Assembly: GCA_046542315.1 (NCBI GenBank) | Contig: JBKHBO010000052.1 | Coordinates: 1-13,301 of the forward strand | Reading direction: 5' to 3' | Source: PWPR01 sp046542315 | GTDB taxonomy: Bacteria > Bacillota > UBA994 > PWPR01 | Length of the DNA stretch: 13,301 bases | In this document: one piece after another, positions 5,603 through 13,152 of the stretch | How the letters are laid out: every line of letters starts with the position of its first letter | Numbering within the stretch: the first letter of the stretch is position 1 | Notes under the pieces: generated by a model | Told to the model about the DNA's origin: nothing | Database searches by the model: none | What the model saw: only the letters and a program-made list of their open reading frames with translations | Translations under genes and position numbers: made by a program

Positions 5603-6991
5603 TTACTTCTTCATATTTAGTCTAGCTTTTTTCTTATCTGAATACTTATCATCTTTTTTATCATTCTTCTTAAACATTAAATTATTTTCACCAAAGCTAT
5701 CAGACTTAATTTTATTAAGAGCTTTCAGAGCACCATCAAATCTAGCATTAATGTACTCATCAGACTTTTCTTCTGGTTCAAAATCTTCATCCAGCTTTTG
5801 AATAAGCTCAGTTTTAATTTCTCTTTCACTCTTACCAGAGCTATCAAACTTAGGCATGTAATCCTTAACAGTTTCAACTAAGTCAAGTCTGTCTTGAACA
5901 ATCTTATCTACATCTAAACCTTCCAGCTCATCAATTCTGTCTTCTAATGTTTTAATTTTGTCATCTTTGCTATCCATCTTACCCTCCAGTTTATCCTTGA
6001 CTTTAACCAACTTGTCCTTATCTTCTTTTTTAACTGAAATTGTTTCATCACCAATTTCAACTTCTTCTAATTCAATGCTGTCCTCTTTTTCTACCTCAAC
6101 TTCTACTTCCTTAACAGGTAATTCAAACTCATCTAACCAAGTGGAAACATCATCTTTATTTTCTTCTGGAGCATAAAAATCAAATTCTGGTGCTGTTTCT
6201 ACACCTAAACTGTCCCAAAAGTTCTCTACTTTAGCATATTCCATCTTTTCATCTTCCTCCTTCTTTGAATAACCATAAAATTTGTTGTCTTTTGAATCAA
6301 GTCTTGCACCAACATCACTACCAGCCCTGCCTTGTTCTACATGAGCTACATGATTAATTCTAATATTCCTTTGAATCCTATCATATTTTTCATCTTCAAA
6401 TTCACCAGATGTCTCATCTAAATCTGCCCTAAATCCAATACTGACTTGAGCTTTCTTACCAGATTTTACATAAGCTATTAAATTGTCATCAAACAAAGTT
6501 TCATTGACTACTAAAAGGTTATCTTCTTGTCTAACATCTAAGTGAGTAGTACCTTTTGTAAAATCTTTCCAATTCAAAGTATCAACCATAACTGGTGGGT
6601 GTCTATCTGTAACAGGTACACCTTTTAGACTTTCCATAGTAACATCTGAAAAAATTTCTTCTGGAGGTTTCAATTCCATTACTACTTCCCCAGTATCAAA
6701 ATCATAATAAGGCATTACACCAGTTCTAGTAGCAGCTATTTCAACAGTTAAAAAACCATCTTCTTCATTTTCTACATAGTCTAAAACTTCTGCCTCTTCA
6801 TACCTCTGGACTGTTTTCATGCTTTTGGAATCACCTCCTTCATATTCACCTATTGCTATACCTTGTTTTATAGCCTTTTCTTTAGCCTTGTTTCTTTCTT
6901 CTTCATTATTAGGGGTATAGGTATAGCACTTACCTTCTTCACCCCATTTATAACCAGGTTTATTATTAAGTTGACATTCTTGTACAGGCAT
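5603..6991 (-). CDS. Prohead protease (DUF2213-like) with scaffold-like C-terminus
   Basis: A 462-residue protein in three parts. Residues 1-50 form a short module (C6, 'KPGYKWGEEGKCYTY', then a Lys/Glu helix) seen at the start of many phage head proteins; its function is unclear. Residues 58-230 are a DUF2213-type capsid protease, with probable catalytic His131 ('VTDRHPP') and Ser184 ('AQVSIGFRAD') and 'INHVAHVEQGRAGSD' closing the domain. Residues 250-462 are acidic with a coiled coil ('KIKTLEDRIDELEG') and a basic tail, fitting a scaffold that the protease removes during head maturation. The ATG at 6991 has an AAGGTGA SD. Two internal in-frame ATGs with SDs (M58, M250) could give shorter products. 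Capsid and cement genes follow. Confidence 0.88.
   Translation of the reverse strand: MPVQECQLNNKPGYKWGEEGKCYTYTPNNEEERNKAKEKAIKQGIAIGEYEGGDSKSMKTVQRYEEAEVLDYVENEEDGFLTVEIAATRTGVMPYYDFDTGEVVMELKPPEEIFSDVTMESLKGVPVTDRHPPVMVDTLNWKDFTKGTTHLDVRQEDNLLVVNETLFDDNLIAYVKSGKKAQVSIGFRADLDETSGEFEDEKYDRIQRNIRINHVAHVEQGRAGSDVGARLDSKDNKFYGYSKKEEDEKMEYAKVENFWDSLGVETAPEFDFYAPEENKDDVSTWLDEFELPVKEVEVEVEKEDSIELEEVEIGDETISVKKEDKDKLVKVKDKLEGKMDSKDDKIKTLEDRIDELEGLDVDKIVQDRLDLVETVKDYMPKFDSSGKSEREIKTELIQKLDEDFEPEEKSDEYINARFDGALKALNKIKSDSFGENNLMFKKNDKKDDKYSDKKKARLNMKK
6242..6262 (-). promoter_or_regulatory. Internal SD and ATG for a separate scaffold product
   Basis: Inside the protease gene an AAGGAGG (6256-6262) lies 11 bases before an in-frame ATG (6244-6242, residue 250 of the full protein). 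Starting here would give a 213-residue protein containing only the acidic, coiled-coil scaffold-like part. Protease genes with a nested scaffold start are known (lambda C/Nu3 is the classic case). The boundary fits: the protease domain ends shortly upstream. The spacing is slightly long, and because the site lies in a Lys/Glu-rich stretch it could be chance. Confidence 0.45.
6818..6840 (-). promoter_or_regulatory. Internal SD and ATG removing the N-terminal module
   Basis: An AAGGAGGTGATTCC run (from 6840 down), nearly the full complement of the 16S rRNA 3' tail, precedes an in-frame ATG at 6820-6818 (residue 58, MKTVQRYEEAEVL). That is where the DUF2213 domain itself begins. The spacer is long (13 bases from GGAGG), which weakens the case. 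If used, the gene makes a full 462-residue form and a 405-residue form lacking the N-terminal module. Confidence 0.4.
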
Positions 6992-7111
6992 TTAATCACC
7001 TTCTTCTATATCTTCATAACTAAACCCACATTTAGGGCACTCAGGTTTAGGTACAGTAGCTAAAAATTCATATCCACATTCTGGACATACATATTCATAC
7101 CTTACTGCCAA
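6992..7111 (-). CDS. 39-residue zinc-ribbon protein, TTG start
   Basis: A small gene fills the gap between the 202-residue protein and the protease. It starts at a TTG (7111-7109) with an excellent SD (AGGAGGT at 7124-7118, six bases upstream) and ends at a TAA directly before the protease ATG. The product has two CxxC pairs: 'VCPECGY' (C9, C12) and 'ECPKCGF' (C25, C28), a minimal zinc ribbon with an acidic tail EDIEEGD. The spacing, SD and perfect ribbon make it a convincing gene despite its length. Its last codons carry the SD for the protease, so the two are probably co-translated. The role is unknown; a small nucleic-acid or protein-binding ribbon is the most that can be said. Confidence 0.85.
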   Translation of the reverse strand: MAVRYEYVCPECGYEFLATVPKPECPKCGFSYEDIEEGD

Positions 7112-7122
7112 TTTGATACCTC

Positions 7123-7731
7123 CTAATCTGCATAAGCTATATAACCATCAGCATTATAAACTACTTTTAAGTCACCTTCACCTTCATTAGTAAACTTAAT
7201 AGCTAATGCTGCATCATTTTTCATAACATATTCAGTGTCTATAAATTCTGCCTTACCTTGCCTTCTTTCTGATTTTATTCTACCAGAAAATGGTCTTTTA
7301 TCTGAAAGTGGTGTAATTTCATTACCTCCGCTATAAACCTTAAAGGGTATATCTGATAAATCTAAATTAAAATTACTATTGATTAAAGAATCATCTGTTA
7401 TCTCTGTTCCATAAGTGTCAACCTGGACTTCAGGAATTGTTTCTATCAATAAATTAATCAGTTGATTATTGTCATCATCACCAGCAGTAACCCTTCTATT
7501 AATAGGGTGTACATCAGCACCATTTTCTACATCATAAACTATATAAATAGTTTCATTTTTATCAATAGTAAATTGATAACTTACATGCCAAGCATAACCT
7601 CTATCAACTAAATCTCTGTGATTATTGATTATTACAACATCACCCCACTTATTAAGCAGGTCATGCCTTTCACCAGTTGGCCCATATACATAACCAGACA
7701 AATCATTTTCAGGTCTATTACTTTGAGCCAT
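7123..7731 (-). CDS. Unknown 202-residue phage protein, probably virion-associated
   Basis: I do not recognise the family. The protein is acidic and looks mainly beta: 'DLSGYVYGPTGERHDL', 'DVVIINNHRDLVDRGYAWHVSYQFTI', 'TIYIVYDVENG', then a variable middle (105-125) and 'YVMKNDAALAIKFTNEG' near the end. The repeated short strands with Gly/Asp turns suggest a beta-sandwich or barrel structural protein rather than an enzyme; no catalytic motif is seen. The ATG follows an AAGGTGA SD. Located between the phosphoesterase and the protease, it might be a minor head protein, a surface protein or a phage accessory gene. One of the only two CpGs seen lies here, at the Ser134-Gly135 codon junction. Confidence 0.8.
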   Translation of the reverse strand: MAQSNRPENDLSGYVYGPTGERHDLLNKWGDVVIINNHRDLVDRGYAWHVSYQFTIDKNETIYIVYDVENGADVHPINRRVTAGDDDNNQLINLLIETIPEVQVDTYGTEITDDSLINSNFNLDLSDIPFKVYSGGNEITPLSDKRPFSGRIKSERRQGKAEFIDTEYVMKNDAALAIKFTNEGEGDLKVVYNADGYIAYAD

Positions 7732-7749
7732 TTGCTCACCTTCTTTCTG

Positions 7750-8874
7750 CTAAAGGTATTTAGACTTTAGCTTTCCATCTTTCCATACACTATCAAGTGA
7801 TTCAAGAAATAATACAGCATCTTCTATCCTTCTAAATGGTACCATTCTTTTTTCATTTGGCCAAAAAACAACAGTAGGTACACCAATAGCAGCATCCACA
7901 AAACCTTGTTCCCTTGCCCATTTATCATCAATTTTGTAACTACCAGTCCTAATAAAAATAGGCTCTTTTTTATATCTACCTTCCCATCTGCTAACTTGCT
8001 CAATAGCTGGTGTATGGTGGTGAGCTATAACACCTACATCAAAAGGACTTACCTTCTCAAACATTCTCTTAACTGTGTGGGTAAGATTAAAACTTGAATT
8101 GTACCTATACTTATGCTTAGCATAAATTCTATATTCAATTTCACCATTTACAGTGATATTAATTCCTCCACCTTCTCTTAAATAAGGTGCTTTCTCACTA
8201 TTCAAAAACATATATCTAGCAGCATCTATACCTGTTTCCAAATAAGTCCAATTATCATGGTTTCCAGAAGTTTTAAAAATTACATTATTGCCTAATTCCT
8301 TAAAAATCTCTTTTATCAAATCTTGCTGGTCACCAGGTGGAAATAAGGCACTAAACATACCACCCTTCTTAGAAGTTTGTACAAAATTATCACCTAAATC
8401 TCCAAGAGCAGCTACCAGTAAATTAGGAACTTTTGTTATTAGCTCAGTATGCTTTAAAAAGGAAACATAATCAGTTCCACTACTTCCCAAATGCCAATCA
8501 GAGCTGAAAGCAATAGCAAAGGGTTTATCTGTTGTTATATTGATATTTGCCTCTTTTTGTGACATAGACTTCTTTTTCTTTTGTTCTTGGAAGTCTATGG
8601 CTGTATTGAGAAAATCCTTCCAATCAAAATCCTTTTCTTTTTTATCAAGAAAATCAATATCCATTTCTTGAATGTTTTTAACTGGCTCTTTCTTTTCTTC
8701 TTTGTTGAATATTTTATCTCTTTCTGGAAGTAAATCTTTTTCTCTTAAATTAGACATTACATTTCTCATATTGCTAGCAGAAGTACCAAAATAATTACCA
8801 ATTTCCTTACTTGTTTTACCTAATTCTAAAAGCTCTTTAATTTTGCCTGCTTCCTTTTCCCATTTAGATGCCAT
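7750..8874 (-). CDS. Helix-turn-helix plus calcineurin-like metallophosphoesterase
   Basis: A 374-residue fusion. Residues 1-50 look like a helix-turn-helix ('GKTSKEIGNYFGTSASNMRN'). Residues 55-110 are a Lys/Glu-rich linker. Residues 118-340 carry the full set of calcineurin-like phosphoesterase motifs: D126 and H128 (SDWHLGS), GDLGDN (D159), GNHD (204-207), a conserved KHKYRYN segment, and AHHH (H285/H287) near the C-terminal metal site. The domain should bind two metal ions and cleave a phosphodiester or phosphomonoester. The substrate cannot be read from sequence, but the HTH suggests a nucleic-acid target. It lies between the head morphogenesis and protease genes, an unusual place for an enzyme. 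A GAGGTG SD precedes the ATG. Confidence 0.88.
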   Translation of the reverse strand: MASKWEKEAGKIKELLELGKTSKEIGNYFGTSASNMRNVMSNLREKDLLPERDKIFNKEEKKEPVKNIQEMDIDFLDKKEKDFDWKDFLNTAIDFQEQKKKKSMSQKEANINITTDKPFAIAFSSDWHLGSSGTDYVSFLKHTELITKVPNLLVAALGDLGDNFVQTSKKGGMFSALFPPGDQQDLIKEIFKELGNNVIFKTSGNHDNWTYLETGIDAARYMFLNSEKAPYLREGGGINITVNGEIEYRIYAKHKYRYNSSFNLTHTVKRMFEKVSPFDVGVIAHHHTPAIEQVSRWEGRYKKEPIFIRTGSYKIDDKWAREQGFVDAAIGVPTVVFWPNEKRMVPFRRIEDAVLFLESLDSVWKDGKLKSKYL

Positions 8875-8880
8875 TTATTT

Positions 8881-9639
8881 TTACACCTCATATATATCCA
8901 ATATTTCTTTTCTATCTGGCTGTGCTATACATCTACAATTAATCTCTTGACCTGGATGAGTTCCATTAGGACTTCCTTCTTTCCAGCTAAACCTTTGTCC
9001 ATCCCATTCTTCATGATTATCTCTAACCTTCTCATCCCCAACACTGCTCCAGATATAGTGCTCTATGCCTATTTGAGTTTGCCTTTGTCTTGTAACTTCT
9101 GCTAAAGCTGAACCAACCTGGTCTCTGGCAATTATTTTAGAATTAGTTATAGTACTATCACTTGCTTTTTTTAAACCTTCTCTTATCTTATTTATACTTC
9201 TACCTTCTAAAACACCCTTTTCAATAACTCTTTCTACTTCTCCATAATATTTATCATTTAAGGAAGTAATCAATCTAACATTTTCTTTTATAATAAGGTT
9301 TAATCTTTCACTTGCTCTAGGGTGTCTTAAATTAGGACTAACACCAGCTACTGCTCTAATTTGGTCATCTACTTGATGAATTGAGAACTTTCTAACTCTA
9401 TCTATAATGTCTTCAGCCATTTCTCTGGCTGCTTCAGCACTTATCATGTGTTTAGCTTTTAATCTTTCAATTGTTTCTTCTAAATCTTCATCAGGTGAAT
9501 CTAGCATCCTGTTATAATACCTTTTCATCTCATTTTCCCAGGCATTATAAGTTTCCTTGTGCATTTCTTCTATTCTACTTTTCATTCTATTGTGATAAGT
9601 TGAGGCAATATTCATAGGAAATCTACCTGGCATAGCCAT
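8881..9639 (-). CDS. Phage head morphogenesis protein, Mu gpF / SPP1 gp7-like
   Basis: A 252-residue protein with a long helical N-terminal part (1-165) and a C-terminal Mu gpF domain (PF04233 type). The latter shows 'IARDQVGSALAEVTRQRQ' (about 170-187), 'HYIWSSVGDEKVRDNHEEWDGQRF' in pieces from 194, and the signature 'THPGQEINCRCIAQP' (227-241). These minor head proteins are packaged with the portal, help head assembly and, for SPP1 gp7, enter with or act on the ejected DNA. It is directly downstream of the portal gene, the typical order, with the SD (AAGGTGA) formed by the last portal codons. The protein appears full length for the short form without an N-terminal portal-binding extension. 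Confidence 0.9.
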   Translation of the reverse strand: MAMPGRFPMNIASTYHNRMKSRIEEMHKETYNAWENEMKRYYNRMLDSPDEDLEETIERLKAKHMISAEAAREMAEDIIDRVRKFSIHQVDDQIRAVAGVSPNLRHPRASERLNLIIKENVRLITSLNDKYYGEVERVIEKGVLEGRSINKIREGLKKASDSTITNSKIIARDQVGSALAEVTRQRQTQIGIEHYIWSSVGDEKVRDNHEEWDGQRFSWKEGSPNGTHPGQEINCRCIAQPDRKEILDIYEV

Positions 9640-9641
9640 TC

Positions 9642-10973
9642 CTATTCACCTTCTAACTCTGCTTGTTGCTTCATTTTAAGGTACTCATTTAATTCATCAG
9701 TTTTAACACTAAGCTCATCAAAAAAGCCTTCTTCTTCAAATCTTTTCTCCCTAACTTCATCAGGTTCAAGTACCATATTTTTAATATATCTTTCATCTAT
9801 TTTACTTTGTATTTCTCTTAATTCCATGTCTGTTTCTCTGTCTAATCTCCATAAAGGATTAAATTTTAATTTATATTCAGGCTCATCTATACTACCATTC
9901 CCAACACCACTATTTTCAGCTTTATAAAGCAAATCTATTAATCTTTCTATCATAGGTCTGATATAATTTTCTTGAATACCAGCAATCCTCATGTAATAAT
10001 TTATACTATCATATTGGCCACCAGTTATAGTACCTTGTTGTTGCCCTAACATATGTGACTTAGGCATTCTAGCACTTCCTGCTAAGAAATCCCAAACAAA
10101 TTCAGTCATAGCACTAATGTTAGGCAAATTATTACCTGGACTTTCATGAGTCAATTCTTCATCCTTACCTATTACAGCCAAACTCATAGAATTAAAGAAT
10201 TTTTCCATTTCCTCTGTTATACTCTTTACTTGCTCCCTACTATTCATGCTTACATCATCACTTTTAAGCACTTTAAAGGTCATTGCATAGGCTATTTGAC
10301 CTAATGACCAGGCAATATTATCAAGTATGAGGATAGGCTCATATAATGGTATTCCTAAGCTCATCCCCCACTTCTCACCTTCAAAAACTCTACTTTGAAA
10401 GTGTAAAATTCTGCTTGAGTGAACTAATCTTTCCTTTTGAGATAGAGGTGTAAGTTCATACAATATAAACTCACCAAAACCCTTACTGAATGGGTCTTCA
10501 TCTATCAGGCCATCTTGAACTTTCTTTTTAGAAAAAGCATGTAAATACTCTATATCATCTAAATTATCTTCTCCAAGCTCATCTTCCAAAGTAAAAGCAC
10601 TATTTTCTTTAGCACCAATAGAAATAAAACCATCACCAGTCAATCTTTCATATTCAATTTGGCTTTCAAATTCACCTTGAGCATTTAATTCATTCAATTT
10701 ATCTAAAATTTCTTTTCCATTCTCACCTTCAACAGTTATCCATTCTCTTGTACAATCTTCAGCAGGTTTTTCAATAATGTTTTGAAAAATCCTTTTATGC
10801 TTGTACATATTATCTATTTCTCTTTGGGTAAGAATGTCATCATGTTGATACTGAGAGTTCAATGGGTCTTTTCCAAATTTACCCTTAGAACTTCCACCCT
10901 TTTCAGTTGTCATAAAATCTTTTCTAACTACTGAATCAGGCACATACAAATTCTTTTTCTTAGTATAAGACAA
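9642..10973 (-). CDS. Portal protein, DUF1073-like
   Basis: A 443-residue portal. It starts at a TTG (10973) right after the terminase stop with the SD AAGGGGTGA, so the TTG looks genuine. Diagnostic parts are 'YKHKRIFQNIIEKPAEDCTREWITVEG' near the N-terminus, 'YERLTGDGFISIGA', 'VHSSRILHFQSRVFEGEKWGMS', the helix 'LYEPILILDNIAWSLGQIAYAM', and 'LGQQQGTITGGQYDSINYYMRIAGIQENYIRPM'. The last matches the GxxxG-Gly/Asp-YY-I-Q segment of DUF1073 portals. Twelve subunits form the ring at one head vertex through which DNA is pumped and to which the terminase docks. Some databases label this family 'anti-CBASS Acb1'; gene order and full length support the portal function. Gene order terminase, portal, gp7 supports the call. 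Confidence 0.92.
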   Translation of the reverse strand: MSYTKKKNLYVPDSVVRKDFMTTEKGGSSKGKFGKDPLNSQYQHDDILTQREIDNMYKHKRIFQNIIEKPAEDCTREWITVEGENGKEILDKLNELNAQGEFESQIEYERLTGDGFISIGAKENSAFTLEDELGEDNLDDIEYLHAFSKKKVQDGLIDEDPFSKGFGEFILYELTPLSQKERLVHSSRILHFQSRVFEGEKWGMSLGIPLYEPILILDNIAWSLGQIAYAMTFKVLKSDDVSMNSREQVKSITEEMEKFFNSMSLAVIGKDEELTHESPGNNLPNISAMTEFVWDFLAGSARMPKSHMLGQQQGTITGGQYDSINYYMRIAGIQENYIRPMIERLIDLLYKAENSGVGNGSIDEPEYKLKFNPLWRLDRETDMELREIQSKIDERYIKNMVLEPDEVREKRFEEEGFFDELSVKTDELNEYLKMKQQAELEGE

Positions 10974-10978
10974 TTATC

Positions 10979-12451
10979 TCACCCCTTAGTCCAAGCATTA
11001 TAAAAACCATTACCACTTTTGTGTCTTTCTTTCCTTCTCTTATAAAAAGCCATACAAATACTATCAGCAGTGTCAGGACTTTCTCCAATCCTTTTCTTAA
11101 TCTTCTTTTTACTTTCTACCTTTAATAAACCATTAGAACTAAACTCATACTTAATAGCAGTCATTTGATTTTCTATCTCTTCATCATGTACACCAATCTC
11201 AAAAGTTCCATCTTTTAAGCCCTGTCTGAATTGCCAGTACATCTCTGCTCTTTTGTTTAAATACTTATCATAATTAACAGCCTTTTCACTAACTTTAAAA
11301 CCATAAGCATTCTCATAACCATAGTTATTTTTAAGTTGGTCAGCAACCCCAGCACCTACACCAATAGCATCTATATTTATGTGAACTTGTTTCCATCTTT
11401 TAAATCTGTTGAATCTCTTTCTAATTATTCTATCAGCCCATTTACTAACTTCAGTTGTGTCCATATCCTGTATAGTTTCTACTGAAACAAGTCTATCCTT
11501 AATAGTTATACTTAGGGAAGTTTGGTCACTACCAAATCTAGCAACATCAATGCCTATTCTAACATCTTCAATATCATCTATACCAATAACAGCATCCTCT
11601 GGAACTTGAGCTTGTTTCCAGATATAAACAGGGACAATTGTGTATTCCTCATCTTGAGGGAATTTGCCCATAACTTTGGCTTGCCATAAGGCACTATCTA
11701 CACCCCAAGTTTCATATCTATCAGCAACCCATTGAGGTGTTACTAATTGAGGATAAGGTAAATCATTTTGGTTATCTGGCACTTTATCTACCCATTTTCC
11801 AGTAGCTATATCCTCCAAAGTAATATTAAAATCAGTAAAGTTAGGTGTATCAAAAGCTGAAATATTGAACTTTTTAAACTGGTCACTGCTAGAGTGTGAT
11901 TGGTAAAACCTTCCTGCTCTGCTAGTTGGGTTTCCTATATACAAAATTCTACTATTAGCACCAGAAGTAATACCATCTATACCATTAAAAATTGTCTCAT
12001 CTACACCAGCTGCCTCATCTGCTACTACTAATACCCTTTTACCATGAAAACCTTGAAAAGAATCAGTGTCACTAGTAGCAAACCCTAAAGCAAACCAATC
12101 ATCATCTATTTGCCATTCTTGAGTTAACATTTTTCCACCTAATGGAAAGTTAGACCTTTTGTATCCAGTTCTAATTTCTTTCCATAGGACTTTTTTAACC
12201 TGTCTATTTGTGGGAGCAGTAGTAATTATTTGAGTACCAGGCATAACTGACATAGCATGTATTACTACTCTGCTAGCAGTGAAACTTTTACCAGCACCAT
12301 GGCAACTAGCTACTGAAACATTGTGATTTTGAACTGTATTCAGTATTTGCTTTTGCTTTTTCCACAGCTTATCACCCAAAACATTCTCTACAAAAAATAC
12401 AGGGTGTTTTTTGCTGGTTTTTACAATTTTTAAGAAATCCTGTTTGTTCAT
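10979..12451 (-). CDS. terL: Terminase large subunit
   Basis: A 490-residue packaging motor. The ATPase domain shows Walker A 'SCHGAGKS' (49-56), Walker B 'VLVVADEA' (140-147, D145/E146) and the coupling motif 'YIGNPTS'. The nuclease domain shows the three acidic sites 'GIDVARFGSD' (D302), 'INIDAIGVGAGV' (D361) and 'ESPDTADS' (D460/D463). All expected residues are present. It hydrolyses ATP to drive DNA into the prohead and cuts the concatemer. The ATG at 12451 has AGGTGA just upstream, part of the end of the preceding gene. No terminase small subunit is visible in the window; it may lie upstream of 13301 or be an unrecognised small gene here. Confidence 0.96.
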   Translation of the reverse strand: MNKQDFLKIVKTSKKHPVFFVENVLGDKLWKKQKQILNTVQNHNVSVASCHGAGKSFTASRVVIHAMSVMPGTQIITTAPTNRQVKKVLWKEIRTGYKRSNFPLGGKMLTQEWQIDDDWFALGFATSDTDSFQGFHGKRVLVVADEAAGVDETIFNGIDGITSGANSRILYIGNPTSRAGRFYQSHSSSDQFKKFNISAFDTPNFTDFNITLEDIATGKWVDKVPDNQNDLPYPQLVTPQWVADRYETWGVDSALWQAKVMGKFPQDEEYTIVPVYIWKQAQVPEDAVIGIDDIEDVRIGIDVARFGSDQTSLSITIKDRLVSVETIQDMDTTEVSKWADRIIRKRFNRFKRWKQVHINIDAIGVGAGVADQLKNNYGYENAYGFKVSEKAVNYDKYLNKRAEMYWQFRQGLKDGTFEIGVHDEEIENQMTAIKYEFSSNGLLKVESKKKIKKRIGESPDTADSICMAFYKRRKERHKSGNGFYNAWTKG

Positions 12452-12455
12452 TTAA

Positions 12456-12653
12456 TCACCTATCCACTAATGTGCCCAATAACTTACCTTTATAATAGAG
12501 GTGGTAAAACCTACCATCTGAATCACATTGTCTGATAATAATTTCACCTTTATCATAACCCTTTTCATAATACTTAAAATACTCAGGCTTAAATCTTAAT
12601 AACCATCTTTCAAATTTATCCAATTCTCTTTTATTAATAATCAATATAATCAC
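12456..12653 (-). CDS. Small protein of unknown function upstream of terminase
   Basis: A basic protein of up to 65 residues. Its recognisable middle (KFERWLLRFKPEYFKYYEKGYDKGE) is amphipathic, and the end is 'GRFYHLYYKGKLLGTLVDR'. I know no family. The GTG at 12653 overlaps the preceding gene by about 20 bases and has no clear SD, so translation is likely coupled. A TTG a little downstream is an alternative start. The stop (TGA) is four bases before the terminase ATG and carries its SD. A basic small protein directly upstream of terL could be a packaging accessory or an atypical small subunit, but nothing in the sequence proves it. Confidence 0.6.
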   Translation of the reverse strand: MIILIINKRELDKFERWLLRFKPEYFKYYEKGYDKGEIIIRQCDSDGRFYHLYYKGKLLGTLVDR

Positions 12654-12897
12654 TCATGTTAAGTTTATTTTCAATTTCTTTCATTATCTTTTTAGTTAAT
12701 GTTTTAACATCATCAGTTTCATTTATTTCCACTCTTATTTCATTTAAATTCTTTTCTTTTCTAAGTCTTTTTACTGTATTTTCAGTAGCTTGCATAGTTC
12801 CACAATTCAAACAAACTTCCAATTCATCTCTAGGAGCAGAACCATAAGCAACAAAAGCATTATCTAAATTATTGCCACAAACTGGGCATTTATCCAT
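12634..12897 (-). CDS. Zinc-ribbon protein of unknown function
   Basis: An 87-residue protein with one zinc ribbon formed by 'DKCPVCGNN' (C4, C7) and 'VCLNCGT' (C29, C32). A charged helical C-terminal half follows (NTVKRLRKEKN ... TKKIMKEIENKL). The GAGGTGA SD lies in the end of the preceding gene and the ATG overlaps its stop (TAATG). The architecture, a ribbon plus coiled-coil helix, is common in small phage DNA- or RNA-binding proteins. Co-transcription with terminase hints at a role near packaging, but its function is not visible. It overlaps the next gene by 20 bases. Confidence 0.8.
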   Translation of the reverse strand: MDKCPVCGNNLDNAFVAYGSAPRDELEVCLNCGTMQATENTVKRLRKEKNLNEIRVEINETDDVKTLTKKIMKEIENKLNMSDYIDY

Positions 12898-13130
12898 TAA
12901 TCATTCACCTCTGATATAGTAAAATGTTTGATTTGGACCATTTCTTCTTTTGGAATTTCTTCAATACAGCTATCCCTTAAATTAAATGCCAATACAGAAT
13001 TTTTAAATCCTTCTTCAACTAACCAATTTGCTTCAGTATAAACATACTGCCTACCTTGCCAGACAAAAGTTTCACCATATTCTAAATATTGAGCTAATTT
13101 GGTTTCTTCCTTAATCTTGTTTATTAGCAT
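12897..13130 (-). CDS. Small hypothetical phage protein
   Basis: A 77-residue acidic protein starting at an ATG with a very strong SD (AAAAAGGAGG, 13144-13135). Residues 15-45 (YLEYGETFVWQGRQYVYTEANWLV) look like a small SH3-like beta unit, followed by 'GFKNSVLAFNLRDSCIEEIP'. No known family is recognised. It is the first gene inside the window with its own clear SD after a 22-base gap. Translation of the next gene starts in a TAATG overlap at its end. Similar small beta proteins in phage operons have varied roles, so I assign no function. Confidence 0.75.
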   Translation of the reverse strand: MLINKIKEETKLAQYLEYGETFVWQGRQYVYTEANWLVEEGFKNSVLAFNLRDSCIEEIPKEEMVQIKHFTISEVND

Positions 13131-13152
13131 TTTGCCTCCTTTTTCAACTTTG

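Noticed and set aside
7118..7124. The AGGAGGT at the end of the 202-residue gene as the SD of the protease
   Set aside because: It is over 120 bases from the protease ATG but six bases from the TTG of the 39-residue ribbon gene; the protease has its own AAGGTGA.
9642..10973. Reading the portal as an anti-CBASS (Acb1) nuclease, as database names for this family sometimes suggest
   Set aside because: Length, gene order after the large terminase and before gp7, and the portal segments fit a portal. I see no convincing pair of HxT/HxS catalytic motifs.
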